DNA from: Liolophura sinensis
Taxonomy: Eukaryota > Mollusca > Polyplacophora > Chitonida > Chitonidae
Length of the DNA: 34,720 bases
Assembly (NCBI RefSeq): GCF_032854445.1
Contig: NW_027018369.1
Coordinates: forward strand, 1 to 34,720
Direction: 5' to 3'
Below the pieces are notes generated by a model. That model was given only the letters and a program-made list of their open reading frames with translations, searched no databases and had not been told where the DNA came from. This document shows, one piece after another, positions 11,472-24,096 of this stretch. The translations under genes were made by a program, and so were the position numbers. Every line of letters starts with the position of its first letter. The first letter of the stretch is position 1.

Positions 11472-13118
11472 GCCCTTCGGTAGCCCAGAAGACGTCAAAT
11501 CTTTGGGCCAAGCCCATTTAACTCACCCAGCAATTGCCTTACTTCTAAGTGCAAGACAATCTCAATGTATTTATCTACGTGTAGAAAAACCACACCATTT
11601 GTACGTGAAAACCACAAGGTACTTGATACAGTCTACTGTAAAAAGTACAACTGAACACTGACCCACTTCAGTAAGGTGCCAAAAGATGCGGAATAGAGCC
11701 AGGCATCGGCAGCTGTTGAAAAATTGCAAATTTCCCTGGTTTCCATGGAGTAAGAGCCGTTGCTGAGGACGTGATTATGACATAAATTATCATTCAATTG
11801 TCACTACAGCCAAAAGTATTGGTCGGAGAGCAACGCGGTTTGCACCATTCGATTTCTCGTCACAAAATACGTCGCATTAGCCTCTTACCAGCAGCACTGG
11901 AACAGTTTTTCCACTTTTGCATTTTTGCCTGGTCTTTTGGTTAATTGAAATCGGCTACACTGTACTCTGTACAATCGCGACTGGTCATTACTATATTCAG
12001 CTTTTGACTATAAGTTATGTGCCCTTCGGTAGCCCAGAAGACCTGAAATCTTTGGGCCAAGCCCATTTAACTCACCCAGCAATTGTCTTACTTCTAAGTC
12101 CAAGACAATCTCAATGTCTTTATCTACGTGTAGAAAAACCAGACCATTTGTACATAAAAAACACAAGGTACTTGATACAGTCTGCTGTGAAAAGTACAAC
12201 TAAACACTGACCCACATTTATAAGGTGCCAAAAGATGTGGAATTGGGCCAGGCATCGGCAGCTGTTAAAAAATTGCAAATATCCCTGGTTTCCATGGAGT
12301 AAGAGCCGTTGCTGGGCACGTGATTATGACATAAATGATCATTGATCTGTCGCTACAGCCAAAAGTATTGGTCGGAGAGCAACGCGGTTTGCACCATTCG
12401 ATTTCTCGTCACAAAATACGTCGGATTGGGCTCTTACTAGTAGCACTGGAACAGTTTTTCCACTTTTGCATTTTTGCTTCGTCTATTTGTTAATTGAAAT
12501 CGGCTACACTGTACTCTGTACAATCGCGACTGGTCATTACTATATTCAACTTTTGACTATAAGTTATGTGCCCTTCGGTAGCCCAGAAGACTTTAAATCT
12601 TTCGGCTAAGCCCATTTAACTCACCCAGGAATTGCCTTACTTCTAAGTCCAAGACAATCTTAATGTATTTATCTACGTGTAGAAAAACCACACCATTTGT
12701 ACGTAAAAAACACAAGGTACTTGATACAGTCTGCTGTAAAAAGTACAACTGAACACTGACCCACTTCAGTAAGGTGCCAAAAGATGCGGAATTGAGCCAG
12801 GCATCGGCAGCTGTTGAAAAATTGCAAATTTCCCTGGTTTCCATGGAGTAAGAGCCGTTGCTGGGCACGTGATTATGACATCAATGATCATTCAATTGTC
12901 ACTACAGCCAAAAGTATTGGTCGGAGAGCAACGCGGTTTGCACCATTCGATTTCTCGTCACAAAATACGTCGGATTAGCCTCTTACCAGCAGCACTGGAA
13001 CAGTTTTTCCACTTTTGCATTTTTGCCTGGTCTTTTGGTTAATTGAAATCGGCTACACTGTACTCTGTACAATCGCGACTGGTCATTACTATATTCAGCT
13101 TTTGACTATAAGTTATGT
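11472..13118 (+). repeat. Higher-order repeat, three-monomer unit, copy 2
   Basis: Aligned to copy 1 by eye, this unit differs at only a handful of positions up to about 12950, for example GACGTC for GACCTG in the first monomer, and GACTTTAAATC, CCAGGAATTG and GTACGTAAAAA in the third. After about 12950 the third monomer stops matching its counterpart at 10923. Its tail instead has TTTCTCGTC, GATTAGCCTC and GTCTTTTGGTT, like the tail of the first monomer of the unit. Confidence 0.93.
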
Positions 13119-15314
13119 GCCCTTCGGTAGCCCAGAAGACCTGAAATCTTTGGGCCAAGCCCATTTAACTCACCCAGCAATTGTCTTACTTCTAAGTGCA
13201 AGACAATCTCAATGTCTTTATCTACGTGTAGAAAAACCAGACCATTTGTACATAAAAAACACAAGGTACTTGATACAGTCTGCTGTAAAAAGTACAACTA
13301 AACACTGACCCACATTTATAAGGTGCCAAAAGATGTGGAATTGGGCCAGGCATCGGCAGCTGTTAAAAAATTGCAAATATCCCTGGTTTCCATGGAGTAA
13401 GAGCCGTTGCTGGTCACGTGATTATGACACCAATGATCATCGATCTATCGCTACAGCCAAAAGTATTGGTCGGAGAGCAACGCGGTTTGCACCATTCGAT
13501 TTCTCGTCACAAAATACGTCGGATTAGCCTCTTACTAGTAGCACTGGAACAGTTTTTTCACTTTTGCATTTTTGCTTCGTCTTTTTGTTAATTGAAATCG
13601 GCTAAACTGTACTCTGTACAATCGCGACTGGTCATTACTATATTCAACTTTTGACTATAAGTTATGTGCCCTTCGGTAGCCCAGAAGACGTCAAATCTTT
13701 CGGCTAAGCCCATTTAACTCACCCAGCAATTGCCTTACTTCTAAGTGCAAGACAATCTCAATGTCTTTATCTACGTGTAGAAAAACCACACCATTTGTAC
13801 GTGAAAAACACAAGGTACTTGATACAGTCTGCTGTGAAAAGTACAACTGAACACTAACCCACTTCAGTAAGGTGCCAAAAGATGCGGAATTGAGCCAGGC
13901 ATCGGCAGCTGTTGAAAAATTGCAAATTTCCCTGGTTTCCATGGAGTAAGAGCCGTTGCTGGGCACGTGATTATGACATAAATGATCATTCAATTGTCAC
14001 TACAGCCAAAAGTATTGGTCGGAGAGCAACGCGGTTTGCACCATTCGATTTGTCGTCACAAAATACGTCGGATTAGTCTCTTACCAGCAGCACTGGAACA
14101 GTTTTTCCATTTTTGCATTTTTGCCTGGTCTTTTTGTTAATTGAAACCGGCTACACTGCACTCTGTACAATCGCGACTGGTCATTACTATTTTCAACTTT
14201 TGACTATAAGTTATGTGCCCTTCGGTAGCCCAGAAGACGTCAAATCTTTGGGCCAAGCCCATTTAACTCACCCAGCAATTGCCTTACTTCTAAGTGCAAG
14301 ACAATCTCAATGTCTTTATCTACGTGTAGAAAAACCACACCATTTGTACGTGAAAACCACAAGGTACTTGATACAGTCTACTGTAAAAAGTACAACTGAA
14401 CACTGACCCACTTCAGTAAGGTGCCAAAAGATGCGGAATAGAGCCAGGCATCGGCAGCTGTTGAAAAATTGCAAATTTCCCTGGTTTCCATGGAGTAAGA
14501 GCCGTTGCTGAGCACGTGATTATGACATAAATTATCATTCAATTGTCACTACAGCCAAAAGTATTGGTCGGAGAGCAACGCGGTTTGCACCATTCGATTT
14601 CTCGTCACAAAATACGTCGGATTAGGCTCTTACTAGTAGCACTGGAACAGTTTTTTCACTTTTGCATTTTTGCTTCGTCTTTTTGTTAATTGAAATCGGC
14701 TAAACTGTACTCTGTACAATCGCGACTGGTCATTACTATATTCAACTTTTGACTATAAGTTATGTGCCCTTCGGTAGCCCAGAAGACGTGAAATCTTTGG
14801 GCTAAGCCCATTTAACTCACCCAGCAATTGCCTTACTTCTAAGTGCAAGACAATCTCAATGTCTTTATCTACGTGTAGAAAAACCACACCATTTGTACGT
14901 GAAAAACACAAGGTACTTGATACAGTCTGCTGTAAAAAGTACAACTGAACACTAACCCACTTCAGTAAGGTGCCAAAAGATGCGGAATTGAGCCAGGCAT
15001 CGGCAGCTGTTGAAAAATTGCAAATTTCCCTGGTTTCCATGGAGTAAGAGCCGTTGCTGGGCACGTGATTATGACATAAATGATCATTCAATTGTCACTA
15101 CAGCCAAAAGTATTGGTCGGAGAGCAACGCGGTTTGCACCATTCGATTTGTCGTCACAAAATACTTCGGATTAGTCTCTTACCAGCAGCACTGGAACAGT
15201 TTTTCCATTTTTGCATTTTTGCCTGGTCTTTTTGTTAATTGAAACCGGCTACACTGCACTCTGTACAATCGCGACTGGTCATTACTATATTCAACTTTTG
15301 ACTATAAGTTATGT
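13119..15314 (+). repeat. A/B dimer block between trimer copies
   Basis: Four monomers: 13119 (A, with CACCAATGATCATCGATC), 13668 (B), 14217 (front like the GAATAGAGCC monomer at 9825, rear like 13119) and 14766 (B). The rear of 14217 shares the rare CAGTTTTTTCACTTTTGC with 13119. The tails of 13668 and 14766 share TTTGTCGTC, GATTAGTCTC and GAAACCGG. The block thus behaves as two related dimers whose second copy is a recombinant. Confidence 0.85.
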
Positions 15315-16961
15315 GCCCTTCGGTAGCCCAGAAGACGTCAAATCTTTGGGCCAAGCCCATTTAACTCACCCAGCAATTGCCTTACTTCTAAGTGCAAGAC
15401 AATCTCAATGTATTTATCTACGTGTAGAAAAACCACACCATTTGTACGTGAAAACCACAAGGTACTTGATACAGTCTACTGTAAAAAGTACAACTGAACA
15501 CTGACCCACTTCAGTAAGGTGCCAAAAGATGCGGAATAGAGCCAGGCATCGGCAGCTGTTGAAAAATTGCAAATTTCCCTGGTTTCCATGGAGTAAGAGC
15601 CGTTGCTGAGGACGTGATTATGACATAAATTATCATTCAATTGTCACTACAGCCAAAAGTATTGGTCGGAGAGCAACGCGGTTTGCACCATTCGATTTCT
15701 CGTCACAAAATACGTCGGATTAGCCTCTTACCAGCAGCACTGGAACAGTTTTTCCACTTTTGCATTTTTGCCTGGTCTTTTGGTTAATTGAAATCGGCTA
15801 CACTGTACTCTGTACAATCGCGACTGGTCATTACTATATTCAGCTTTTGACTATAAGTTATGTGCCCTTCGGTAGCCCAGAAGACCTGAAATCTTTGGGC
15901 CAAGCCCATTTAACTCACCCAGCAATTGTCTTACTTCTGAGTGCAAGACAATCTCAATGTCTTTATCTACGTGTAGAAAAACCAGACCATTTGTACATAA
16001 AAAACACAAGGTACTTGATACAGTCTGCTGTGAAAAGTACAACTAAACACTGACCCACATTTATAAGGTGCCAAAAGATGTGGAATTGGGCCAGGCATCG
16101 GCAGCTGTTAAAAATTTGCAAATATCCCTGGTTTCCATGGAGTAAGAGCCGTTGCTGGGCACGTGATTATGACATAAATGATCATTGATCTGTCGCTACA
16201 GCCAAAAGTATTGGTCGGAGAGCAACGCGGTTTGCACCATTCGATTTCTCGTCACAAAATACGTCGGATTGGGCTCTTACTAGTAGCACTGGAACAGTTT
16301 TTCCACTTTTGCATTTTTGCTTCGTCTATTTGTTAATTGAAATCGGCTACACTGTACTCTGTACAATCGCGACTGGTCATTACTATATTCAACTTTTGAC
16401 TATAAGTTATGTGCCCTTCGGTAGCCCAGAAGACGTTAAATCTTTCGGCTAAGCCCATTTAACTCACCCAGCAATTGCCTTACTTCTAAGTCCAAGACAA
16501 TCTTAATGTATTTATCTACGTGTAGAAAAACCACACCATTTGTACGTGAAAAACACAAGGTACTTAATACAGTCTGCTGTAAAAAGTACAACTGAACACT
16601 GACCCACTTCAGTAAGGTGCCAAAAGATGCGGAATTGAGCCAGGCATCGGCAGCTGTTGAAAAATTGCAAATTTCCCTGGTTTCCATGGAGTAAGAGCCG
16701 TTGCTGGGCACGTGATTATGACATAAATGATCATTCAATTGTCGCTACAGCCAAAAGTATTGGTCGGACAGCAACGCGGATTGCACCATTCGATTTCTCG
16801 TCACAAAATACGTCGGATCAGGCTGTTGCTAGTAGCACTGGAACAGTTTTTCCACTTTTGCATTTTTGCCTGGTCTTTTTGTTAATTGAAATCGGCTACA
16901 CTGTACTCTGTACAATCGCGACTGGTCATTACTATATTCAACTTTTGACTATAAGTTATGT
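15315..16961 (+). repeat. Higher-order repeat, three-monomer unit, copy 3
   Basis: The monomers at 15315, 15864 and 16413 carry the same diagnostic variants as 9825, 10374 and 10923: GAATAGAGCC with GCTGAGGACGTG, then ACCAGACC with GGATTGGGCTC, then GACGTTAAATC with AATCTTAATGTATTT. Differences include CTTCTGAGTGC in the second monomer and TACTTAATAC in the third. The tail of 16413 departs near 16768 and carries GGTCGGACAGC and GGATCAGGCTGTTGC, shared with tails of the monomers at 19707 and 23549. Confidence 0.92.
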
Positions 16962-17370
16962 GCCCTTCGGTAGCCCAGAAGACGTCAAATCTTTGGGCCA
17001 AGCCCATTTAACTCACCCAGCAATTGTCTTACTTCTAAGTCCAAGACAATCTCAATGTCTTTATCTACGTGTAGAAAAACCACACCATTTGTACATAAAA
17101 AACACAAGGTACTTGATACAGTCTGCTGTAAAAAGTACAACTAAACACTGTCCCACATTTTTAAGGTGCCAAAAGATGCAGAATTGGGCCAGGCATCGGC
17201 AGCTGTTGAAAAATTGCAAATATCCCTGGTTTCCATGGAGTAAGAGCCGTTGCTGGGCACGTGATTATGACATAAATGATCATTCAATTGTCACTACAGC
17301 CAAAAGTATTGGTCGGAGAGCAACGCGGTTTGCACCATTCGATTTCTCGTCACAAAATACGTCGGATTAG
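16657..17370 (+). other. Long open frame across a monomer boundary, probably not a gene
   Basis: A 237-codon frame is open here, longer than one monomer (183 codons). It is open because two stops usually present in this frame are changed: TAG to CAG in GTCGGATCAGG near 16817, and TGA to TGT in CACTGTCCC near 17150. It begins at TTG, not ATG. I see no recognisable domain, signal peptide or membrane segment, and no promoter or splice context. The peptide is the repeat translated. Coding is unlikely. Confidence 0.15.
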
Positions 17371-20300
17371 TCTCTTACCAGCAGCACTGGAACAGTTTTT
17401 CCACTTTTGCATTTTTGCTTCGTCTTTTTGTTAATTGAAATCGGCTACACTGTACTCTGTACAATCGCGACTGGTCATTACTATATTCAACTTTTGACTA
17501 TAAGTTATGTGCCCTTCGGTAGCCCAGAAGGCGTCAAATCTTTCGGCTAAGCCGATTTAACTCACCCAGCAATTGCCTTACTTCTAAGTCCAAGACAATC
17601 TCAATGTCTTTATCTACGTGTAGAAAAACCAGACCATTTGTACATAAAAAACACAAGGTACTTGATACAGTCTGCTGTAAAAAGTACAACTAAACACTGA
17701 CCCACATTCATATGGTGCCAAAAGATGTGGAATTGGGCCAGGCATCGGCAGCTGTGAAAAAATTGCAAATATCCCTGGTTTCCATGGAGTAAGAGCCGTT
17801 GCTGGGCACGTGATTATGACATCAATGATCATTGATCTGTCGCTTTAGCCAAAAGTATTGGTCGGAGAGCAACGCGGTTTGCACCATTCGATTTCTCGTC
17901 ACAAAATACGTCGGATTAGCCTCTTACTAGTAGCACTGGAACAGTTTTTCCACTTTTGCATTTTTGCTTCGTCTTTTTGTTAATTGAAATCGGCTACACT
18001 GTACTCTGTACAATCGCGACTGGTCATTACTATATTCAACTTTTGACTATAAGTTATGTGCCCTTCGGTAGCCCAGAAGACGTCAAATCTTTGGGCTAAG
18101 CCCATTTAACTCACCCAGCAATTGCCTTACTTCTAAGTGCAAGAAAATCTCAATGTCTTTATCTACGTGTAGAAAAACCACACCATTTGTACGTGAAAAA
18201 AACAAGGTACTTGATACAGTCTGCTGTAAAAAGTACAACTGAACACTATCCCACTTCAGTAAGGTGCCAAAAGATGCGGAATTGAGCCAGGCATCGGCAG
18301 CTGTTGAAAAATTGCAAATTTCCCTGGTTTCCATGGAGTAAGAGCCGTTGCTACGCACGTGATTATGACATAAATGATCATTCAATTGTCGCTACAGCCA
18401 AAAGTATTGGTCGGAGAGCAACGCGGATTGCACCATTCGATTTCTCGTCACAAAATACATCGGATTAGGCTCTTACTAGTAGCACTGGAACAGTTTTTCC
18501 ACTTTTGCATTTTTGCCTGGTCTTTTTGTTAATTGAAATCGGCTACACTGTACTCTGTACAATCGGGACTTGTCAATACTATATTCAACTTTTGACTATA
18601 AGTTATGTGCCCTTCGGTAGCCGAGAAGACCTGAAATCTTTGGGCCAAGCCCATTTAACTCACCCAGCAATTGTCTTACTTCTAAGTCCAAGACAATCTC
18701 AATGTCTTTATCTACGTGTAGAAAAACCACACCATTTGTACATAAAAAACACAAGGTACTTGATACAGTCTGCTGTAAAAAGTACAACTAAACACTGTCC
18801 CACATTTTTAGGGTGCCAAAAGATGCAGAATTGGGCCAGGCATCGGCAGCTGTTAAAAAATTGCAAATATCCCTGGTTTCCATGGAGTAAGAGCCGTTGC
18901 TGGGCACGTGATTATGATATCAATGATCAATCAATTGTTACTACAGCCAAAAGTATTGGTCGGAGAGCAACGCGGTTTGCACCATTCGATTTCTCGTCAC
19001 AAAATACGTCGGATTAGCCTCTTACCAGCAGCACTGGAACAGTTTTTCCACTTTTGCATTTTTACCTGGTCTTTTTGTTAATTGAAATCGGCTACACTGT
19101 ACTCTGTACAATCGCGACTGGTCATTACTATATTCAACTTTTGACTATAAGTTATGTGCCCTTCGGTAGCCCAGAAGACCTGAAATCTTTGGGCTAAGCC
19201 CATTTAACTCACCCAGCAATTGTCTTACTTCTAAGTCCAAGACAATCTCAATGTCTTTATCTACGTGTAGAAAAACCACACCATTTGTACATAAAAAACA
19301 CAAGGTACTTGATACAGTCTGCTGTGAAAAGTACAACTAAACACTGACCCACATTTATAAAGTGCCAAAAGATGTGGAATTGGGCCAGGCATCGGCAGCT
19401 GTTAAAAAATTGCAAATATCCCTGGTTTCCATGGAGTAAGAGCCGTTGCTGGGCACATGATTATGACATCAATAATCATTGATCTGTCGCTACAGCCAAA
19501 AGTATTGGTCGGGGAGCAACGCGGTTTGCACCATTCGATTTCTCGTCACAAAATACGTCGGATTAGCCTCTTACCAGCAGCACTGGAACAGTTTTTCCAC
19601 TTTTGCATTTTTGCTTCGTCTTTTTGTTAATTGAAATCGGCTACACTGTACTCTGTACAATCGCGACTGGTCATTACTATATTCAACTTTTGACTATAAG
19701 TTATGTGCCCTTCGGTAGCCCAGAAGACGTCAAATCTTTGGCCTAAGCCCATTTAACTCACCCAGCAATTGCCTTACTTCTAAGTGCAAGACAATCTCAA
19801 TGTCTTTATCTACGTGTAGAAAAACCACACCATTTGTACGTGAAAAACACAAGGTACTTGATACAGTCTGCTGTAAAAAGTACAACTGAACACTAACCCA
19901 CTTCAGTAAGGTGCCAAAAGATGCGGAATTGAGCCAGGCATCGGCAGCTGTTGAAAAATTGCAAATTTCCCTGGTTTCCATGGAGTAAGAGCCGTTGCTG
20001 GGCACGTGATTATGACATAAATGATCATTCAATTGTCGCTACAGCCAAAAGTATTGGTCGGACAGCAACGCGGTTTGCACCATTCGATTTCTCGTCACAA
20101 AATACGTCGGATCAGGCTGTTGCTAGTAGCACTGGAACAGTTTTTCCACTTTTGCATTTTTGCCTGGTCTTTTTGTTAATTGAAATCGGCTACACTGTAC
20201 TCTGTACAATCGCGACTGGTCATTACTATATTCAACTTTTGACTATAAGTTATGTGCCCTTCGGTAGCCCAGAAGACCTGAAATCTTTGGGCCAAGCCCA

Positions 20301-21353
20301 TTTAACTCACCCAGCAATTGTCTTACTTCTAAGTCCAAGACAATCTCAATGTCTTTATCTACGTGTAGAAAAACCACACCATTTGTACATAAAAAACACA
20401 AGGTACTTGATACAGTCTGCTGTAAAAAGTACAACTGAACACTAACCCACTTCAGTAAGGTGCCAAAAGATGCGGAATTGAGCCAGGCATCGGCAGCTGT
20501 TGAAAAATTGCAAATTTCCCTGGTTTCCATGGAGTAAGAGCCGTTGCTGGGCACGTGATTATGACATAAATGATCATTCAATTGTCACTACAGCCAAAAG
20601 TATTGGTCGGAGAGCAACGCGGTTTGCACCATTCGATTTCTCGTCACAAAATACGTCGGATTAGCCTCTTACCAGCAGCACTGGAACAGTTTTTCCACTT
20701 TTGCACTTTTACCTGGTCTTTTTGTTAATTGAAATCGGCTACACTGTACTCTGTACAATCGCGACTGGTCATTACTATATTCAACTTTTGACTATAAGTT
20801 ATGTGCCCTTCGGTAGCCCAGAAGACGTCAAATCTTTGGGCTAAGCCCATTTAACTCACCCAGCAATTGCCTTACTTCTAAGTGCAAGACAATCTCAATG
20901 TCTTTATCTACGTGTAGAAAAACCACACCATTTGTACGTGAAAAACACAAGGTACTTGATACAGTCTGCTGTAAAAAGTACAACTGAACACTAACCCACT
21001 TCAGTAAGGTGCCAAAAGATGCGGAATTGAGCCAGGCATCGGCAGCTGTTAAAAAATTGCAAATTTCCCTGGTTTCCATGGATTAAGAGCCGTTGCTGGG
21101 CACGTGATTATGACATAAATGATCATTCAATTGTCACTACAGCCAAAAGTATTGGTCGGAGAGCAACGCGGTTTGCACCATTCGATTTCTCGTCACAAAA
21201 TACGTCGGATTAGCCTCTTACCAGCAGCACTGGAACAGTTTTTCCACTTTTGCACTTTTACCTGGTCTTTTTGTTAATTGAAATCGGCTACACTGTACTC
21301 TGTACAATCGCGACTGGTCATTACTATATTCAACTTTTGACTATAAGTTATGT
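16962..21353 (+). repeat. Higher-order repeat, eight-monomer unit, copy 1 (4392 bp)
   Basis: Monomers 16962 (C, CACTGTCCC), 17511 (A, CATTCATATGG, GAAGGCGTC), 18060 (B, CACTATCCC, AAAAAAACAAGG), 18609 (C, CACTGTCCC with TTTTTAGGG), 19158 (A, CAATAATCATTG, TCGGGGAGC), 19707 (B, GGCCTAAGCCC, tail GGATCAGGCTG), 20256 (B) and 20805 (B). The first three recur at 21354, 21903 and 22451 with few changes, exactly eight monomers on, which defines the unit. Monomers 20256 and 20805 share second halves, including TTGCACTTTTACC, but not first halves. Confidence 0.88.
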
Positions 21354-24096
21354 GCCCTTCGGTAGCCCAGAAGACGTCAAATCTTTGGGCCAAGCCCATT
21401 TAACTCACCCAGCAATTGTCTTACTTCTAAGTCCAAGACAATCTCAATGTCTTTATCTACGTGTAGAAAAACCACACCATTTGTACATAAAAAACACAAG
21501 GTACTTGATACAGTCTGCTGTAAAAAGTACAACTAAACACTGTCCCACATTTTTAAGGTGCCAAAAGATGCAGAATTGGGCCAGGCATCGGCAGCTGTTG
21601 AAAAATTGCAATATCGCCTGGTTTCCATGGAGTAAGAGCCGTTGCTGGGCACGTGATTATGACATAAATGATCATTCAATTGTCTCTACAGCCAAAAGTA
21701 TTGGTCGGAGAGCAACGCGGTTTGCACCATTCGATTTCTCGTCACAAAATACGTCGGATTAGTCTCTTACCAGCAGCACTGGAACAGTTTTTCCACTTTT
21801 GCATTTTTGCTTCGTCTTTTTGTTAATTGAAATCGGCTACACTGTACTCTGTACAATCGCGACTGGTCATTACTATATTCAACTTTTGACTATAAGTTAT
21901 GTGCCCTTCGGTAGCCCAGAAGGCGTCAAATCTTTCGGCTAAGCCGATTTAACTCACCCAGCAATTGTCTTACTTCTAAGTCCAAGACAATCTCAATGTC
22001 TTTATCTACGTGTAGAAAAACCAGACCATTTGTACATAAAAAACACAAGGTACTTGATACAGTCTGCTGTAAAAAGTACAACTAAACACTGACCCACATT
22101 CATATGGTGCCAAAAGATGTGGAATTGGGCCAGGCATCGGCAGCTGTGAAAAAATTGCAAATATCCCTGGTTTCCATGGAGTAAGAGCCGTTGCTGGGCA
22201 CGTGATTATGACATCAATGATCATTGATCTGTCGCTTTAGCCAAAAGTATTGGTCGGAGAGCAACGCGGTTTGCACCATTCGATTTCTCGTCACAAATAC
22301 GTCGGATTAGCCTCTTACTAGTAGCACTGGAACAGTTTTTCCACTTTTGCATTTTTGCTTCGTCTTTTTGTTAATTGAAATCGGCTACACTGTACTCTGT
22401 ACAATCGCGACTGGTCATTACTATATTCAACTTTTGACTATAAGTTATGTGCCCTTCGGTAGCCCAGAAGACGTCAAATCTTTGGGCTAAGCCCATTTAA
22501 CTCACCCAGCAATTGCCTTACTTCTAAGTGCAAGACAATCTCAATGTCTTTATCTACGTGTAGAAAAACCACACCATTTGTACGTGAAAAAAACAAGGTA
22601 CTTGATACAGTCTGCTGTAAAAAGTACAACTGAACACTATCCCACTTCAGTAAGGTGCCAAAAGATGCGGAATTGAGCCAGGCATCGGCAGCTGTTGAAA
22701 AATTGCAAATTTCCCTGGTTTCCATGGAGTAAGAGCCGTTGCTACGCACGTGATTATGACATAAATGATCATTCAATTGTCGCTACAGCCAAAAGTATTG
22801 GTCGGACAGCAACGCGGATTGCACCATTCGATTTCTCGTCACAAAATACATCGGATTAGGCTCTTACTAGTAGCACTGGAACAGTTTTTCCACTTTTGCA
22901 TTTTTGCCTGGTCTTTTTGTTAATTGAAATCGGCTACACTGTACTCTGTACAATCGCGACTGGTCATTACTATATTCAACTTTTGACTATAAGTTATGTG
23001 CCCTTCGGTAGCCCAGAAGACCTGAAATCTTTGGGCCAAGCCCATTTAACTCACCCAGCAATTGTCTTACTTCTAAGTCCAAGACAATCTCAATGTCTTT
23101 ATCTACGTGTAGAAAAACCACACCATTTGTACATAAAAAACACAAGGTACTTGATACAGTCTGCTGTGAAAAGTACAACTAAACACTGACCCACATTTAT
23201 AAGGTGCCAAAAGATGTGGAATTGGGCCAGGCATCGGCAGCTGTTGAAAAATTGCAAATATCCCTGGTTTCCATGGAGTAAGAGCCGTTGCTGGGCACGT
23301 GATTATGACATCAATAATCATTGATCTGTCGCTACAGCCAAAAGTATTGGTCGGGGAGCAACGCGGTTTGCACCATTCGATTTCTCGTCACAAAATACGT
23401 CGGATTAGCCTCTTACCAGCAGCACTGGAACAGTTTTTCCACTTTTGCATTTTTGCTTCGTCTTTTTGTTAATTGAAATCGGCTACACTGTACTCTGTAC
23501 AATTGCGACTGGTGATTACTATATTCAACTTTTGACTATAAGTTATGTGCCCTTCGGTAGCCCAGAAGACGTCAAATCTTTGGCCTAAGCCCATTTAACT
23601 CACCCAGCAATTGCCTTACTTCTAAGTGCAAGACAATCTCAATGTCTTTATCTACGTGTAGAAAAACCACACCATTTGTACGTGAAAAACACAAGGTACT
23701 TGATACAGTCTGCTGTAAAAAGAACAACTGAACACTAACCCACTTCAGTAAGGTGCCAAAAGATGCGGAATTGAGCCAGGCATCGGCAGCTGTTGAAAAA
23801 TTGCAAATTTCCCTGGTTTCCATGGAGTAAGAGCCGTTGCTGGGCACGTGATTATGACATAAATGATCATTCAATTGTCGCTACAGCCAAAAGTATTGGT
23901 CGGACAGCAACGCGGATTGCACCATTCGATTTCTCGTCACAAAATACGTCGGATCAGGCTGTTGCTAGTAGCACTGGAACAGTTTTTCCACTTTTGCATT
24001 TTTGCCTGGTCTTTTTGTTAATTGAAATCGGCTACACTGTACTCTGTAGAATCGCGACTGGTCATTACTATATTCAACTTTTGACTTAAGTTATGT
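21354..24096 (+). repeat. Eight-monomer unit, copy 2, truncated and missing one monomer
   Basis: Monomers 21354, 21903 and 22451 match 16962, 17511 and 18060. The next monomer, 23000, is a fusion of 18609-like and 19158-like sequence, and 23549 matches 19707. The order is therefore conserved but one monomer shorter. Copy-specific changes include AATTGCAATATCGCC near 21606, TTGTCTCTAC near 21683 and a one-base deletion giving CACAAATACG near 22297 (monomer length 548). The match fades after the GGATCAGGCTG tail near 23960. Confidence 0.88.
23000..23548 (+). repeat. Hybrid monomer at an unequal-exchange junction
   Basis: The upstream flank (ATACATCGGATTAGG) and the start (GACCTGAAATC, GGGCCAAGCCC) match the monomer at 18609 and its flank. 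The later part (GCTGTGAAAAGTAC, CACATTTATAA, CAATAATCATTG, TCGGGGAGC) matches the monomer at 19158, which begins instead with GGGCTAAGCCC. The switch lies between about 23037 and 23166. The result is exactly one monomer fewer than in the first copy. Confidence 0.87.

Noticed and set aside
9825-16961. CRISPR array
   Set aside because: There are no short repeats separated by unique spacers; the repeat is 549 bp with no spacer between copies.
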